From: an uncultured Bacteroidales bacterium
GTDB taxonomy: Bacteria; Bacteroidota; Bacteroidia; Bacteroidales; JAUNSR01
NCBI GenBank assembly: GCA_947074165.1
Contig: CAMTOT010000010.1
Location: 1-20,749 of the forward strand
Direction: 5' to 3'
Length of the DNA: 20,749 nucleotides
Of the stretch, positions 1-9,202 are shown in pieces. The position numbers were made by a program, and so were the translations under genes. How positions within the stretch are numbered: the first letter of the stretch is position 1; every line of letters starts with the position of its first letter. A model generated the notes under the pieces. It had not been told where the DNA came from, did not search any database, and saw nothing but the letters and a program-made list of their open reading frames with translations.

Positions 1-45
1 ATGCATCTAAGCTCCTATGTTTGATGTGGATTTATCCTGTATGTA

Positions 46-1476
46 TTATAGTTTTCCTATAGAACGGAAATATTTAGCTTTGCTTACATTATAGTCACCC
101 CATGCCTGTATCTCTTCAGATTTAGCTTTATGCCAAAGAGCTTTCGCCTCAAGATTGTCCGAAATAGTTTCCATTCCGACCTCAAACAAGTCATTACTTT
201 CTATCATGTTAAGTTCGGCCTGTAAAGTTGATTTCTCAGCCATTTTACATCTTAAAATTGCATTCTCAAGATCAGCCCTGTTTGCGGCAACATCAAGCTG
301 AAGCAGCTCAGAGGTTCTTTGCTGTTTTATCATTGCGATGTTTTGTTCTGCCTTTTTTGCTTTTACTTTATTATAGCCCTCACCCCAGTTAAATACGGGT
401 ACTGATACAGTCACCATTGCTGAATAGCTTGCTTTATCTACCAGTTTTTTATCATTCATCTCAAGTCCGTTGGTATAGCCATAATTTACAGCCGCGCCTA
501 CCTGAGGAAGATAATCAGCGCGTATAAGTCCTATTTCTCTTTTGCGCAATTCAACTTCTTTATTTACAATCTGATACTCAGGCCTTGATTCGTAATCAGA
601 TTCATCAAGATGTAAAAGGTTGGACGACTCAATACTCATTTGATCGTTTGTCTCTATTTTAGAGATAAGCGGTAGCCCGATCTGGTGGCATAGAGCCATA
701 TTGGCTAATGTGACTCCGTTGCCGGCTTTATTTACCATCAATTCAGCTTCGTTCACTCTCACCTGCACCTTTAGCAGATCATTCTTACGCATCATTCCCA
801 GCTCATTAGCATTCTTTACGCGTTTTTCAAGCTCGGTAACAACATCAAGATATGCTTTTGCTGAATTGAGCATCTCTTTGACCTCTACAAATTTCCAGTA
901 TGCTTCTTCAGTATCGAGCATAACCTGATTGTCAGTATATTTTATATTGAGTTCGCTCATCTCTTTGGCTATAGTAGCCATACGGTTTGCCGCTACAATT
1001 TTCCCTCCCATATATATCGGCTGTTCAAGCTTTAATCCGACAGTATAAGTATTGCTCGGGTCAATGTCAAAGCTTATATCCGGCATGTACGCGTAAGAAG
1101 CGAACACAGGATTGCCATTCTGATCAAGAACCGGGACACCGTTATTGGTTATAATGTTAGGTACTAATCCTCCATTTGCATCAGGTACAAAAGTGGGTAG
1201 ATATCCTCCGGTTATAGTTGTGCCAAATGTCGAGTTTGTGTTAATATAAGCCCCGTATCCGGAGATTTTAGGGAAATAAAGCGCATGTACGCTTTTCTTA
1301 TCGTATCCGGCTTTTTTTAGCTGTTCTTTTGCAATAAGAGTATTTTTATTATTCTCCACAGCCATCTCCTTGCATTGTTCTAATGACAATGAGATCGCTT
1401 CAGCCTGTTGCGCCAGAGCCGGAACACAAATTAGAAGCGTTGATGATATAAATATATTTTTAATTATAGTATTCAT
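46..1476 (-). CDS. TolC-family outer-membrane efflux channel
   Basis: Outer-membrane exit duct of an RND efflux system. The 476-residue protein begins with a signal peptide (hydrophobic residues 8-20, likely cleavage after ALA at about 22). It then shows two long alpha-helical OEP-type halves (about 28-240 and 270-470), rich in the Leu/Ala/Glu helix patterns typical of TolC/OprM relatives. Residues about 75-150 are Gly/Asn/Pro-rich and would form strand and loop segments of the barrel. The start ATG lies 6 nt after the pump gene's stop, so it is the last gene of a three-gene operon. No Cys lipobox is seen, so it is probably not a lipoprotein, unlike OprM. The ends are intact and no terminator is visible in the 45 bases that remain downstream. 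Substrate cannot be inferred. Confidence 0.93.
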   Translation of the reverse strand: MNTIIKNIFISSTLLICVPALAQQAEAISLSLEQCKEMAVENNKNTLIAKEQLKKAGYDKKSVHALYFPKISGYGAYINTNSTFGTTITGGYLPTFVPDANGGLVPNIITNNGVPVLDQNGNPVFASYAYMPDISFDIDPSNTYTVGLKLEQPIYMGGKIVAANRMATIAKEMSELNIKYTDNQVMLDTEEAYWKFVEVKEMLNSAKAYLDVVTELEKRVKNANELGMMRKNDLLKVQVRVNEAELMVNKAGNGVTLANMALCHQIGLPLISKIETNDQMSIESSNLLHLDESDYESRPEYQIVNKEVELRKREIGLIRADYLPQVGAAVNYGYTNGLEMNDKKLVDKASYSAMVTVSVPVFNWGEGYNKVKAKKAEQNIAMIKQQRTSELLQLDVAANRADLENAILRCKMAEKSTLQAELNMIESNDLFEVGMETISDNLEAKALWHKAKSEEIQAWGDYNVSKAKYFRSIGKL

Positions 1477-1482
1477 AATAAT

Positions 1483-4400
1483 TTAGGCGTTAGTCTGTTT
1501 GTTCTGTCGCTCTTGTTTTCTTTTAGCAGCCTCTTTTTCTTTTTCAGAACAAGGTATTTTAAAGAACACGGCGTAAAGTACAGGTATAAATATCAATGTG
1601 ATGAGTGTGCCTACACCAAGTCCGCCCATTATAGTAACAGCCATAGAGCCGAACATGTCGTCGAACAGCAGTGGCAGCATACCTAATATAGTGGTGACAG
1701 AAGCCATCATAACCGGTCTGAATCTTGATGAAGAAGAGTCAAGAAGAGCTTGCATTGGCTCAACCCCTGAACCGATCTGGTTGTTAATCTCGTCAATAAG
1801 AACTATACCGTTTTTTATCATCATACCAATAAGTCCGAGCGCGCCCACTATTGCTACAAAGCCGAATGCCTTGCCTGATATAAGCATGCATATCACTATC
1901 CCAACTGCTATAAGCGGTAAGCATAGTATTATGATGAGTGGTTTTTTAACATCTTTAAAAAGCATTATCATTATCAGAAACATCAGTACGATAGCCAGAG
2001 GGAGGTTCGCAAACAGGTATTGCAGAGCTTCTCCACTTGCTTCGGCTTCACCAAGCCATTTGCGTGAATATCCTACAGGCAGTTCAATCTTATCAATTTC
2101 TTTTGCCAGCTTAGAACGCACTTCCTCTGCCATAAATCCATCAGCGTTATTACACTGTACTTTTATGGCGCGTTGACCGTTGTAACGTCTTACGACGGGG
2201 TCTTCCCATTTTATCTTAATGCCATTAGTGGCCTGATTAAGAGGATACGATCCGATAACTCTTTCGAGTAAGTCTTCAGACTTAAGGCCCCCTGTGACTA
2301 TTCCCTGTAGTGTCTCCTTATTAAGTATGTTTGTAAAAGGTGGTATCATACTCCATACGGGAGTGTTGTCTACAGCCTCAATGGGATTGCCTTTCGAGTC
2401 GACTGTTTTGAAATAAATATTCTTTTTGTAAATGCCGTCTGAATAGATTCCTGTTGGCAGACCGTCTGTAGCGGAAAGGATAGACATTCCTACATCTGAG
2501 CGACTAACACCCATATCTCTTGCTACCGGCTGATTGTAATCAACAAGCAAAGTAGGAGCCATTGGTTCCCAGTCGTTGGCAATAAGCACCGCAGACGGTT
2601 CTTTATGCATTATGTTTTCAGCTTTGGCTGCAAGTTCTTTAAGTATTTTCGGATCAGGCCCTGAAAACATAACCTCAATAGGGAATTTTTTATACATCAG
2701 GTTATAACGCTTCAAACGTATAAAAGCATCAGGATAGTTATCATTAAGATATTCCTGAATCTGAGGCATAGCCTTTACAAGGTCTTTAGGTGTCTTAAAA
2801 TCAACAATAAGCTCACCATAAGCCATAGAAGGATCAGCTATAGATCTTACCAGATTGTATCTGGCCGGTGTCCCGCCAAGGCTGGTCGTAACATGTGTGA
2901 CATCTTGGCGTTTGTGCAGATAATCTTCAATTTCAGATAGCTCCTTATCAACAACTTTATTTGATGTCCCTTCAGGTAAATTATATTCTATATATAACTG
3001 GTCGTAGGCAAGATCGGGGAAAAACCCTTTTGGTATATACTTATATAGATATGCGCTGCATGATAATAGAAGAAATGCTATTACTATGGTTGCCATCTTA
3101 TGGCTTAGTACATAAGTAAGAAATGTGCGTAGCATTCTGTATGCTTTACTATCAAACTGACCTTTACCGGGTTCGTCGGGTTTTATGGTGCGTAGCGAAA
3201 ATCCAGCATGAATAGGTATATGTGTGAGTGCTAAAATCCAGCTGAGTAGTAACGAAACCGCGAGCACTATAAATAAATCTCTTACATAAAGACCTGCGGT
3301 ATCGGGAGAAAGAAAGATTGGAAAGAAAGCTAAAGTTGCAATCAGAGTAGCGCCAAGGAGTGGCATTGCAGTTTTCTCTCCTATGCGTGTAAGCGCTTCA
3401 GGCTTCTTTACGCCTTTCTTCAGGTCTACGAGAATACCGTCGATAATAACAATAGCATTATCAACCAGCATACCCATTGCAACGATGAGAGCCCCAAGAG
3501 ATACACGTTGCAGAGTCCCGTCAAATATATTAAGTACGACAAAAGAACCGAGTACAATAATTAAAAGACTCGCTCCGATGATAAGACCGCTCTTCAGACC
3601 CATCGTTAGCATCAATACAAACACTACGATAACTACTGATTCAAGTAAGTTTATAAGAAAAGTGTTTATTGCGTCTGTAACACGTTCCGGCTGAAAGAAT
3701 ACCCTGTGAAAATCTATACCTGCAGGTATGCGGGTAGTCTCAAGTTCTTTCATCTTCTCTTCCACTTTTTTGCCAAGTTTGGTAATGTCGTTACCGCTTT
3801 GCATAGATATTGCCAGACCAAGAGCTTTTTCTTTATCATATCTCATAGAGTTGCGGGAAGGCTCTTCATATCCTACGCTGACAATTGCTATATCTTTAAG
3901 TTTTAACTGATCTTTTTCGTGGCCCTGAATTATAAGCTCGGAGATATCATTTACATTTTTGTATGTATCATTTACCGCAAGCCTTAATCTGTGGGTTCCT
4001 GTTTCGAAATAACCGGGATAAACGGTTTTATTTTGATTATTAAGTGTTGAAAGAATCTCAGCCGGATGTACGCCAAGATTAGCCATCTTATCTTGCTGTA
4101 TTTCAATATTGATACACTCTTTCTGCTGTCCATATATTTCTACACGTGAAACCTCGGGAAATTCCTGTATTTCACGTTTTATCATCTGGGCATAGTCGTA
4201 TAGTTCCTGATCGTCAATCCCGTCACTTGTGATAGCGTAAAACATACCGAATACATCACCAAAATTGTCTAAAACAACAGAAGGTCGTGCGCCTGCCGGT
4301 AGTTGAGACTGTACATCAGCGACTTTTCTTCTGAGTAGATCCCAGTACTGTTGTATATCTTTGTTTTGTATAGTCGTCTGCAGCTCTACTGTAATCTGTG

Positions 4401-4665
4401 ACACATCGTTAAGAGAACGAGACTGTACATTTTTTACACCATCCATGGTGCGAATTGACTTTTCGATAAGATCTGTAACCTCAAGTTCAACCTGATGTGC
4501 AGATGCTCCGGGGTAAACAGTGGCTACCATTGCCTGTTTTACTTTGATCTCCGGGTCTTCCAGCTTACTCATTTTGTAAAAAGCTGATACACCGCCAAGG
4601 CATAGAACACATATCAGAAATATGATAAGTGTCTTGTTATTTAAAGCAAATTTTGAAAAATTCAT
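1483..4665 (-). CDS. RND efflux pump, AcrB-type inner-membrane permease
   Basis: Proton-driven inner-membrane pump of a tripartite exporter. At 1060 residues it has full RND length. It has an N-terminal TM helix (about 12-30), a first periplasmic loop (about 31-335), a TM block (about 336-490), a second periplasmic loop (about 550-880) and a C-terminal TM block (about 882-1036). The proton-relay helix TM4 reads GMLVDNAIV (398-406), so it has Asp402 followed by Asn403 where AcrB has Asp-Asp. The TM10 Lys is present (Lys951 in MIKNG). The tail (1039-1060) is charged and cytosolic. The start codon overlaps the stop of the upstream fusion-protein gene by one base (TAATG), which suggests translational coupling. 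Family membership is certain. Whether it exports drugs, bile salts or other compounds is not visible. Confidence 0.96.
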   Translation of the reverse strand: MNFSKFALNNKTLIIFLICVLCLGGVSAFYKMSKLEDPEIKVKQAMVATVYPGASAHQVELEVTDLIEKSIRTMDGVKNVQSRSLNDVSQITVELQTTIQNKDIQQYWDLLRRKVADVQSQLPAGARPSVVLDNFGDVFGMFYAITSDGIDDQELYDYAQMIKREIQEFPEVSRVEIYGQQKECINIEIQQDKMANLGVHPAEILSTLNNQNKTVYPGYFETGTHRLRLAVNDTYKNVNDISELIIQGHEKDQLKLKDIAIVSVGYEEPSRNSMRYDKEKALGLAISMQSGNDITKLGKKVEEKMKELETTRIPAGIDFHRVFFQPERVTDAINTFLINLLESVVIVVFVLMLTMGLKSGLIIGASLLIIVLGSFVVLNIFDGTLQRVSLGALIVAMGMLVDNAIVIIDGILVDLKKGVKKPEALTRIGEKTAMPLLGATLIATLAFFPIFLSPDTAGLYVRDLFIVLAVSLLLSWILALTHIPIHAGFSLRTIKPDEPGKGQFDSKAYRMLRTFLTYVLSHKMATIVIAFLLLSCSAYLYKYIPKGFFPDLAYDQLYIEYNLPEGTSNKVVDKELSEIEDYLHKRQDVTHVTTSLGGTPARYNLVRSIADPSMAYGELIVDFKTPKDLVKAMPQIQEYLNDNYPDAFIRLKRYNLMYKKFPIEVMFSGPDPKILKELAAKAENIMHKEPSAVLIANDWEPMAPTLLVDYNQPVARDMGVSRSDVGMSILSATDGLPTGIYSDGIYKKNIYFKTVDSKGNPIEAVDNTPVWSMIPPFTNILNKETLQGIVTGGLKSEDLLERVIGSYPLNQATNGIKIKWEDPVVRRYNGQRAIKVQCNNADGFMAEEVRSKLAKEIDKIELPVGYSRKWLGEAEASGEALQYLFANLPLAIVLMFLIMIMLFKDVKKPLIIILCLPLIAVGIVICMLISGKAFGFVAIVGALGLIGMMIKNGIVLIDEINNQIGSGVEPMQALLDSSSSRFRPVMMASVTTILGMLPLLFDDMFGSMAVTIMGGLGVGTLITLIFIPVLYAVFFKIPCSEKEKEAAKRKQERQNKQTNA

Positions 4666-5735
4666 TACAGTAGTCCTCCAATATTTGTTTTAGAAGGTGA
4701 GGGAAGGATTCTTACTTTCATGCCTTCTTTTAGTTTATGAACTCCTGCCGATACAATAGTCTCTCCTCTGCCGATACCATTGCTTACAACCATTTGTCCG
4801 TTTTTAAGGATTTGTACAGGCTTGATAATTCTTGATTCTACTGTATTGTCGTTTGTAACTACCCATACGGCAGACTCGCCATCCTTCTCAAATACAGATT
4901 GAAGAGGAATTGATACAAGTGTTGTTTGAGGTATTATGTACTCAATTTTTACATTTACGCTCATTCCGGCTGTAAGATCTTTAGTGTTATCTGCGTTCTT
5001 AAGTCTGAATCTTGTGCTGTAAAGTTGATTAAGATTAGCTTTGCGAGTGATGCCGATTAACTCAAGTGGATATACGCAGCCGGTACTGTTATCACCGATG
5101 CAATAGAAATCTTTAAACTGCTCTTTGCGCTGATAATCAGAAGCCGGAAGGTTAATTTCAACTTCAAGATTATTGTTTGCTACCATAGATATTACAGGCA
5201 TACCTGCTCCTACCGTTTCTCCGTCTGAGAAAATGCGCTTTTGGATATATCCGTCAAACGGTGCTGTAAGTCTGGTATCGTTAAGAGCGTTTTTATGTGA
5301 TTCATATTTTTTTGTTATTTGCTCAAGTCCGTATCTTGCCTTATCATAATCGTTTGCAGTTGCGCTGTTTCTGTTATAAAGTTCAATGATACGTTCTGCT
5401 TCAGCTTTAATTTTCTTATATTCTGCTTCAGTGGCAGCAAGTTGAATCTGGTAATCACGAGGATCCATTTCTACGATAACATCTCCTTTTCTCACTTTTT
5501 GCCCCTCTTTTACATTATATTTTTTTATAGGGCCGGCAATTCTGAAAGAAAGACTGACATCGGACGACGCGATTGTCTTGCCCGGATACACAATATCAAA
5601 CTCTTCGCCATGAGTTTGCACAATAGATGTTTTAACCATCTGGTCATTTGCCTGTGGCGCTTTTTTTCTACTACATCCCGTAGTCATGAAAGCACATACA
5701 ATTATAAAATAGCTGATAATTTTCTTCATACCCAT
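4665..5735 (-). CDS. RND efflux membrane-fusion (periplasmic adaptor) lipoprotein
   Basis: Adaptor that bridges the RND pump and the TolC-like channel. The 356-residue protein has a short hydrophobic leader (5-17) ending at Cys21 (TTGC), so it is likely a lipoprotein. The basic residues after the Cys (SRKK) argue against surface export. Two half-lipoyl motifs (about 62-94 and 155-187) flank a coiled-coil hairpin (about 95-153). A beta-barrel and membrane-proximal domain follow (about 188-340). It is first in the minus-strand operon and overlaps the pump gene by one base. A second in-frame ATG at 5729 would give MKKIISYF and cannot be excluded as the true start. No transcriptional regulator gene lies next to the operon. 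Confidence 0.94.
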   Translation of the reverse strand: MGMKKIISYFIIVCAFMTTGCSRKKAPQANDQMVKTSIVQTHGEEFDIVYPGKTIASSDVSLSFRIAGPIKKYNVKEGQKVRKGDVIVEMDPRDYQIQLAATEAEYKKIKAEAERIIELYNRNSATANDYDKARYGLEQITKKYESHKNALNDTRLTAPFDGYIQKRIFSDGETVGAGMPVISMVANNNLEVEINLPASDYQRKEQFKDFYCIGDNSTGCVYPLELIGITRKANLNQLYSTRFRLKNADNTKDLTAGMSVNVKIEYIIPQTTLVSIPLQSVFEKDGESAVWVVTNDNTVESRIIKPVQILKNGQMVVSNGIGRGETIVSAGVHKLKEGMKVRILPSPSKTNIGGLL

Positions 5736-5862
5736 TTATTCTTTATACCTAATTTTCTTTTTTGTCAGTAAACGAAACTCCTGAAAGTTAATAAAAGTTG
5801 TTTTTATTTTACAAGTTAAGATTTTATTATTCTAAATTTCTTATCTGCTTTTATTGATAGCA

Positions 5863-5870
5863 CAAAGTTA
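5863..5870 (-). promoter_or_regulatory. Candidate -7 box for the RND operon
   Basis: Read on the minus strand this is TAACTTTG, an exact match to the Bacteroidota -7 consensus TAnnTTTG. It lies about 128 nt upstream of the fusion-protein start. No TTTG stands at the expected -33 distance (the stretch there is an A-run on this strand), so the call rests on one box. Confidence 0.4.
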
Positions 5871-5964
5871 CACTCTAAAGTTGCTCTTTTTTTACCTATT
5901 ATCCGTGAATTTTGGTCAATATGTCTTATTGCTTGGTTCTGTTTTAACAAATTTATGGTATATC

Positions 5965-5995
5965 TTTTAATCTTATATATTATGATTTACTTTTG
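5965..5995 (+). promoter_or_regulatory. Candidate promoter of the MFS exporter gene
   Basis: TACTTTTG at 5988-5995 matches TAnnTTTG exactly. TTTT at 5965-5968, 19 nt upstream, is a 3/4 match to the -33 element TTTG. Transcription would begin near 6001, which supports the ATG at 6050 as the start rather than the TTG at 5993 that overlaps this box. The 5736-6049 gap is otherwise AT-rich and holds no gene that I can see. Confidence 0.5.
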
Positions 5996-6049
5996 TCTTC
6001 GCTTTATTTTAAAGCAGTATTGATAAATAAATCGAAAACATCAATAATT

Positions 6050-7285
6050 ATGGAACTTAGCCAAATGTTCTCAGCATTGAAATACCGTAATTTCAGGCTA
6101 TACTTTGAGGGGCAACTCATTTCTGTAATCGGAACCTGGATACAACAGATAGCGATGGGGTGGCTGGCATATCGATTGACGGGCTCTGTACTGATTTTGG
6201 CTACCGTGACTTTTATGGAGCAAATACCTATGCTGCTTGTAACTCCTTATATCAGTGTGCTTATAGATAGATATAACAGACATACACTTCTGATTATAAC
6301 ACAGGTAGCATCAATGATTCATGCTCTGACTATGGCTTTGCTGGTATTGACTGATGTAGTTCAGATATGGCATATTATGGTACTTGGAATTATTTTAGGA
6401 CTTATAAATGCCCTTGATATGCCCACGCGTCAGGCTTTTTATACAAGTATAGTTCCACGGGAGTCACTTCCCAACGCAATAGCATTGAATGCGTCAGTAA
6501 TTAACGGGTGCAGACTTATCGGACCTGCCATTGGCGGATTTATAATAGCGCTTGTTGGCGAAGGGTGGTGTTTCTTAATAAATGGGCTTAGTTACATGGC
6601 TGTAATTGTAGCACTATTGATGATGAAGGTTAATTATATTAAACCGAATGATGATAAAAAAAACATATTAAAAGGCTTGAAGGAAGGTTATGTATATGTA
6701 AGAAATGATAATCAACTTTTGTCTCTTATATTATTAATGTCGGCTATCAGTTTCTTTGCTATGCCGTTTAATTCTTTTTTGCCGGCTTTTGTAACGACTA
6801 TTCTTAATAAAGATAGTCAGACATTGGGCATTTTGTTGTCTTGCATAGGTATCGGGTCATTTATGGCTGCGGCGTTACTTGCCGTAAGACGTTCGTTAAT
6901 AGGTATAGGGCAAACTCTTGTTTATGCCGCCTTGCTTATGGGGACCTGTTTATTATTATTGTCTGTGACAGATATATGGTATTTCGCCGCGTTGTTGTGT
7001 ATTCCGTTTGGTTTCTGTATTATAACTATACTTGCCACAATAAATACATTGCTTCAGACGCTCACTCTTGAATCTATGCGAGGTAGAGTTATGGGGTATT
7101 TATCAATGAGTTTTTATGGAATAACTCCTTTGGGTACAATCTTCTTTGGTTATCTTGAGGAAATAGTCGGTCTTACAGTTATTTTGTTTGCCGAGGGTGT
7201 TTTATGTTTGCTTACGGCATTGGTTTTTATCACATTCCGCAAAAAAGTAAGGTTAGAAGAAAAGTGCGGATCTGAGTATTTTTGA
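6050..7285 (+). CDS. MFS exporter, EntS-like (MFS_3 family)
   Basis: Major facilitator with about 12 TM helices, 411 residues from the chosen ATG. The opening (FRLYFEGQLIS, then GTWIQQIAMGWLAY at 28-41) is typical of the EntS/MFS_3 branch, whose best-known member exports enterobactin. The cytoplasmic loop 2-3 motif DRYNRH (73-78) corresponds to MFS motif A. A near-C-terminal MRGRVMGY segment repeats this signature in the second half. I took the start at 6050 because it follows the candidate promoter and gives the normal family N-terminus; an upstream TTG start would add 19 poorly conserved-looking residues. It is transcribed away from the RND operon. No siderophore genes are nearby, so the substrate is unknown. 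Confidence 0.9.
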   Translation: MELSQMFSALKYRNFRLYFEGQLISVIGTWIQQIAMGWLAYRLTGSVLILATVTFMEQIPMLLVTPYISVLIDRYNRHTLLIITQVASMIHALTMALLVLTDVVQIWHIMVLGIILGLINALDMPTRQAFYTSIVPRESLPNAIALNASVINGCRLIGPAIGGFIIALVGEGWCFLINGLSYMAVIVALLMMKVNYIKPNDDKKNILKGLKEGYVYVRNDNQLLSLILLMSAISFFAMPFNSFLPAFVTTILNKDSQTLGILLSCIGIGSFMAAALLAVRRSLIGIGQTLVYAALLMGTCLLLLSVTDIWYFAALLCIPFGFCIITILATINTLLQTLTLESMRGRVMGYLSMSFYGITPLGTIFFGYLEEIVGLTVILFAEGVLCLLTALVFITFRKKVRLEEKCGSEYF

Positions 7286-7365
7286 AGCATTATTTAATTA
7301 TTATTTTACAAATAGTCGAACTTCTTAATAAATAATATGTTCTTATTAATAATAACAGGTTATTT

Positions 7366-7584
7366 ATGAGAGTTGTGATGCAAATAATTGATTTTTATGT
7401 ACAGGGATTTAGATCCATGACATTAGGTCGCACGCTATGGGCTATAATTATAATCAAGCTCATAATAATGTTTGCGGTACTTAAAGTCTTCTTTTTTCGC
7501 GATTATTTAAAAGAAAACGCCGTCAGTAAAGAAGAATATCCTGAATTTGTTTTTAAGTCGATAAATAATAATACTTCAAATTAA
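7366..7584 (+). CDS. DUF4492 small membrane protein preceding cydAB
   Basis: A 72-residue protein with one TM helix (about 22-44) and a conserved-looking core (IDFYVQGFRSMTLGRTLW, then IIIKLIIMF, then a Phe-rich end FFFRDYL). I recognise this as the DUF4492 family, found in Bacteroidota just upstream of the cytochrome bd genes. An alternative ATG at 7378 (MQIIDFY) gives a start closer to what I recall of the family. It ends 7 nt before cydA, so it is probably co-transcribed and co-translated. Its function is not established. By position, size and topology it could be an accessory single-helix subunit or assembly factor of the oxidase (inference). No convincing promoter was found in 7286-7365. 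Confidence 0.85.
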   Translation: MRVVMQIIDFYVQGFRSMTLGRTLWAIIIIKLIIMFAVLKVFFFRDYLKENAVSKEEYPEFVFKSINNNTSN

Positions 7585-7591
7585 TATTTCT

Positions 7592-9196
7592 ATGGGCGAG
7601 ATTACGACTTCGTTGGTTGACTGGTCGAGAGGACAATTCGCACTTACTGCGATGTATCACTGGCTATTTGTGCCATTAACTCTTGGTTTGTCAATGATAA
7701 TGGCAATTTGCGAGACTATTTACTACCGTACAAAGAATGACTTATGGCTCCGGATTACAAAATTCTGGATTACACTTTTTGGTGTGAATTTTGCTATTGG
7801 TGTAGCAACCGGTATAATACTTGAATTTCAGTTTGGTACTAACTGGTCAAATTACAGCTGGTTTGTAGGGGATATTTTCGGGCCTCCACTGGCAATAGAG
7901 GGGATACTGGCTTTTTTCCTTGAGGCTGTATTTTCTGCTGTTATGTTTTTTGGCTGGAACAGAGTTAGTAAAGGTTTCCATCTTTTATCAACATGGATGA
8001 CCGGTATCGGAGCAACTTTGTCTGCATTGTGGATTCTTATAGCGAACGCATGGATGCAATATCCAACCGGTGTGACATTTAATCCGCAGACAGTCAGAAA
8101 TGAGATGACCGATTTCTTTGGAGTGGCTGCTTCTCCTGTCGCTATAAATAAATTCTTTCATACGGTTTTATCATCATGGACTCTTGGGGCCGCATTTGTT
8201 ATCTGTGTTTGTTGTTGGTTTCTTATAAAGAATAAAAATATACAGTTGGCACTTAAGAGTATAATGGTAGCTTCTATTTTCGGATTCTTTGCTATGCTAC
8301 TTACTCTTTTTACAGGTGACTCAACAGCTAAGCTTGTGGCACGTGTTCAGCCTATGAAGCTTGCCGCAATGGAGGGGCTTTATAAAGGAGATACTAATCA
8401 GAGTATAGTAGCGTTCGGTGTGCTTAATTCTTCAAAGAAATATGATAATGATGAGGAAACGTTTCATTTTGCAATAAAATTACCCGATGTATTATCGTGG
8501 CTGGCTTATGGCAAAGCGGATGCTTTTGTAGCCGGGATTGATGATATAATTAAAGGGGGGTACGAGGCAGAAGACGTGAATGGAAATAAATATATGATGC
8601 CATCTATAGATGAGCGTATAGAGAGCGGGAAAACGGCGATAGACGCGTTGGTTGGCTATCGTACAGCTATGGCGGAAGGTGATAATTTGTTGGCGGACAA
8701 GCATAAAGAGGTGTTGCTTGATAATTATCATAATTATGGCTATGGGTATGTGACAGATGTTTCTCAGATTATACCTCCGGTTTCGTATACCTTCTATGCA
8801 TTCCACTTAATGGTAATATTCGGATTTTTTTTTTTCATATTGTTTATAGTTATATATTTTGTCTTAGGAAGAAAGAAATATCAGAAACCTGGAGGTTTTA
8901 ATCCTAAGAATAAAAAATGGCTTATGTATATTGGTATGTTTAGTTTACCATTTGCATACATCATGTCGCAGTGCGGTTGGATAACATCAGAGATGGGGCG
9001 TCAGCCGTGGACAATACAAGATATTTTGCCTACGTTTATTTCAACATCAAAACTTGCCGTAGGTACAGTACAAACTACATTCTTTATGTTTCTTATATTG
9101 TTTACTGTACTTCTTGTCGCTGATATAATGATTATTGCGCGACAGATCAGAAAAGAAAACGTTGATGAGACAGATAATAATGAGGAGGCTTATTAA
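7592..9196 (+). CDS. cydA: Cytochrome bd quinol oxidase subunit I
   Basis: Catalytic subunit of bd oxidase: it oxidises quinol and reduces O2 to water in the inner membrane. It has 534 residues (522 in E. coli). Aligning by eye to E. coli CydA, the haem ligands are present: His23 (E. coli His19), Glu467 (Glu445, in SEMGRQPW), His190 (His186, FFHTV) and Met407 (Met393). The proton-path acids Glu103 and Glu111 (LAIEG, FFLEA) and the quinol-site Lys256/Glu261 (MKLAAME) are also present. The Q-loop spans about 250-395 and is long. E. coli Arg391 is replaced by His405. An 11-T run encodes Phe412-415. cydB follows after 6 nt. Confidence 0.97.
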   Translation: MGEITTSLVDWSRGQFALTAMYHWLFVPLTLGLSMIMAICETIYYRTKNDLWLRITKFWITLFGVNFAIGVATGIILEFQFGTNWSNYSWFVGDIFGPPLAIEGILAFFLEAVFSAVMFFGWNRVSKGFHLLSTWMTGIGATLSALWILIANAWMQYPTGVTFNPQTVRNEMTDFFGVAASPVAINKFFHTVLSSWTLGAAFVICVCCWFLIKNKNIQLALKSIMVASIFGFFAMLLTLFTGDSTAKLVARVQPMKLAAMEGLYKGDTNQSIVAFGVLNSSKKYDNDEETFHFAIKLPDVLSWLAYGKADAFVAGIDDIIKGGYEAEDVNGNKYMMPSIDERIESGKTAIDALVGYRTAMAEGDNLLADKHKEVLLDNYHNYGYGYVTDVSQIIPPVSYTFYAFHLMVIFGFFFFILFIVIYFVLGRKKYQKPGGFNPKNKKWLMYIGMFSLPFAYIMSQCGWITSEMGRQPWTIQDILPTFISTSKLAVGTVQTTFFMFLILFTVLLVADIMIIARQIRKENVDETDNNEEAY

Positions 9197-9202
9197 TAAT
9201 AA

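Noticed and set aside
1598..2176. 192-codon plus-strand frame inside the RND pump gene
   Set aside because: It is antisense to a strongly conserved coding region; its Ser/Ile/Pro-rich composition is a shadow of the real gene.
5993..6049. TTG start that would add 19 residues to the MFS exporter
   Set aside because: It overlaps the candidate -7 box, so it would lie upstream of the transcript start. The ATG at 6050 gives the normal family N-terminus.
7286..7365. Promoter for the DUF4492-cydAB operon
   Set aside because: Only partial boxes such as TATGTTCT and TATTTTAC were found, without the correct -33 spacing, so none is annotated.
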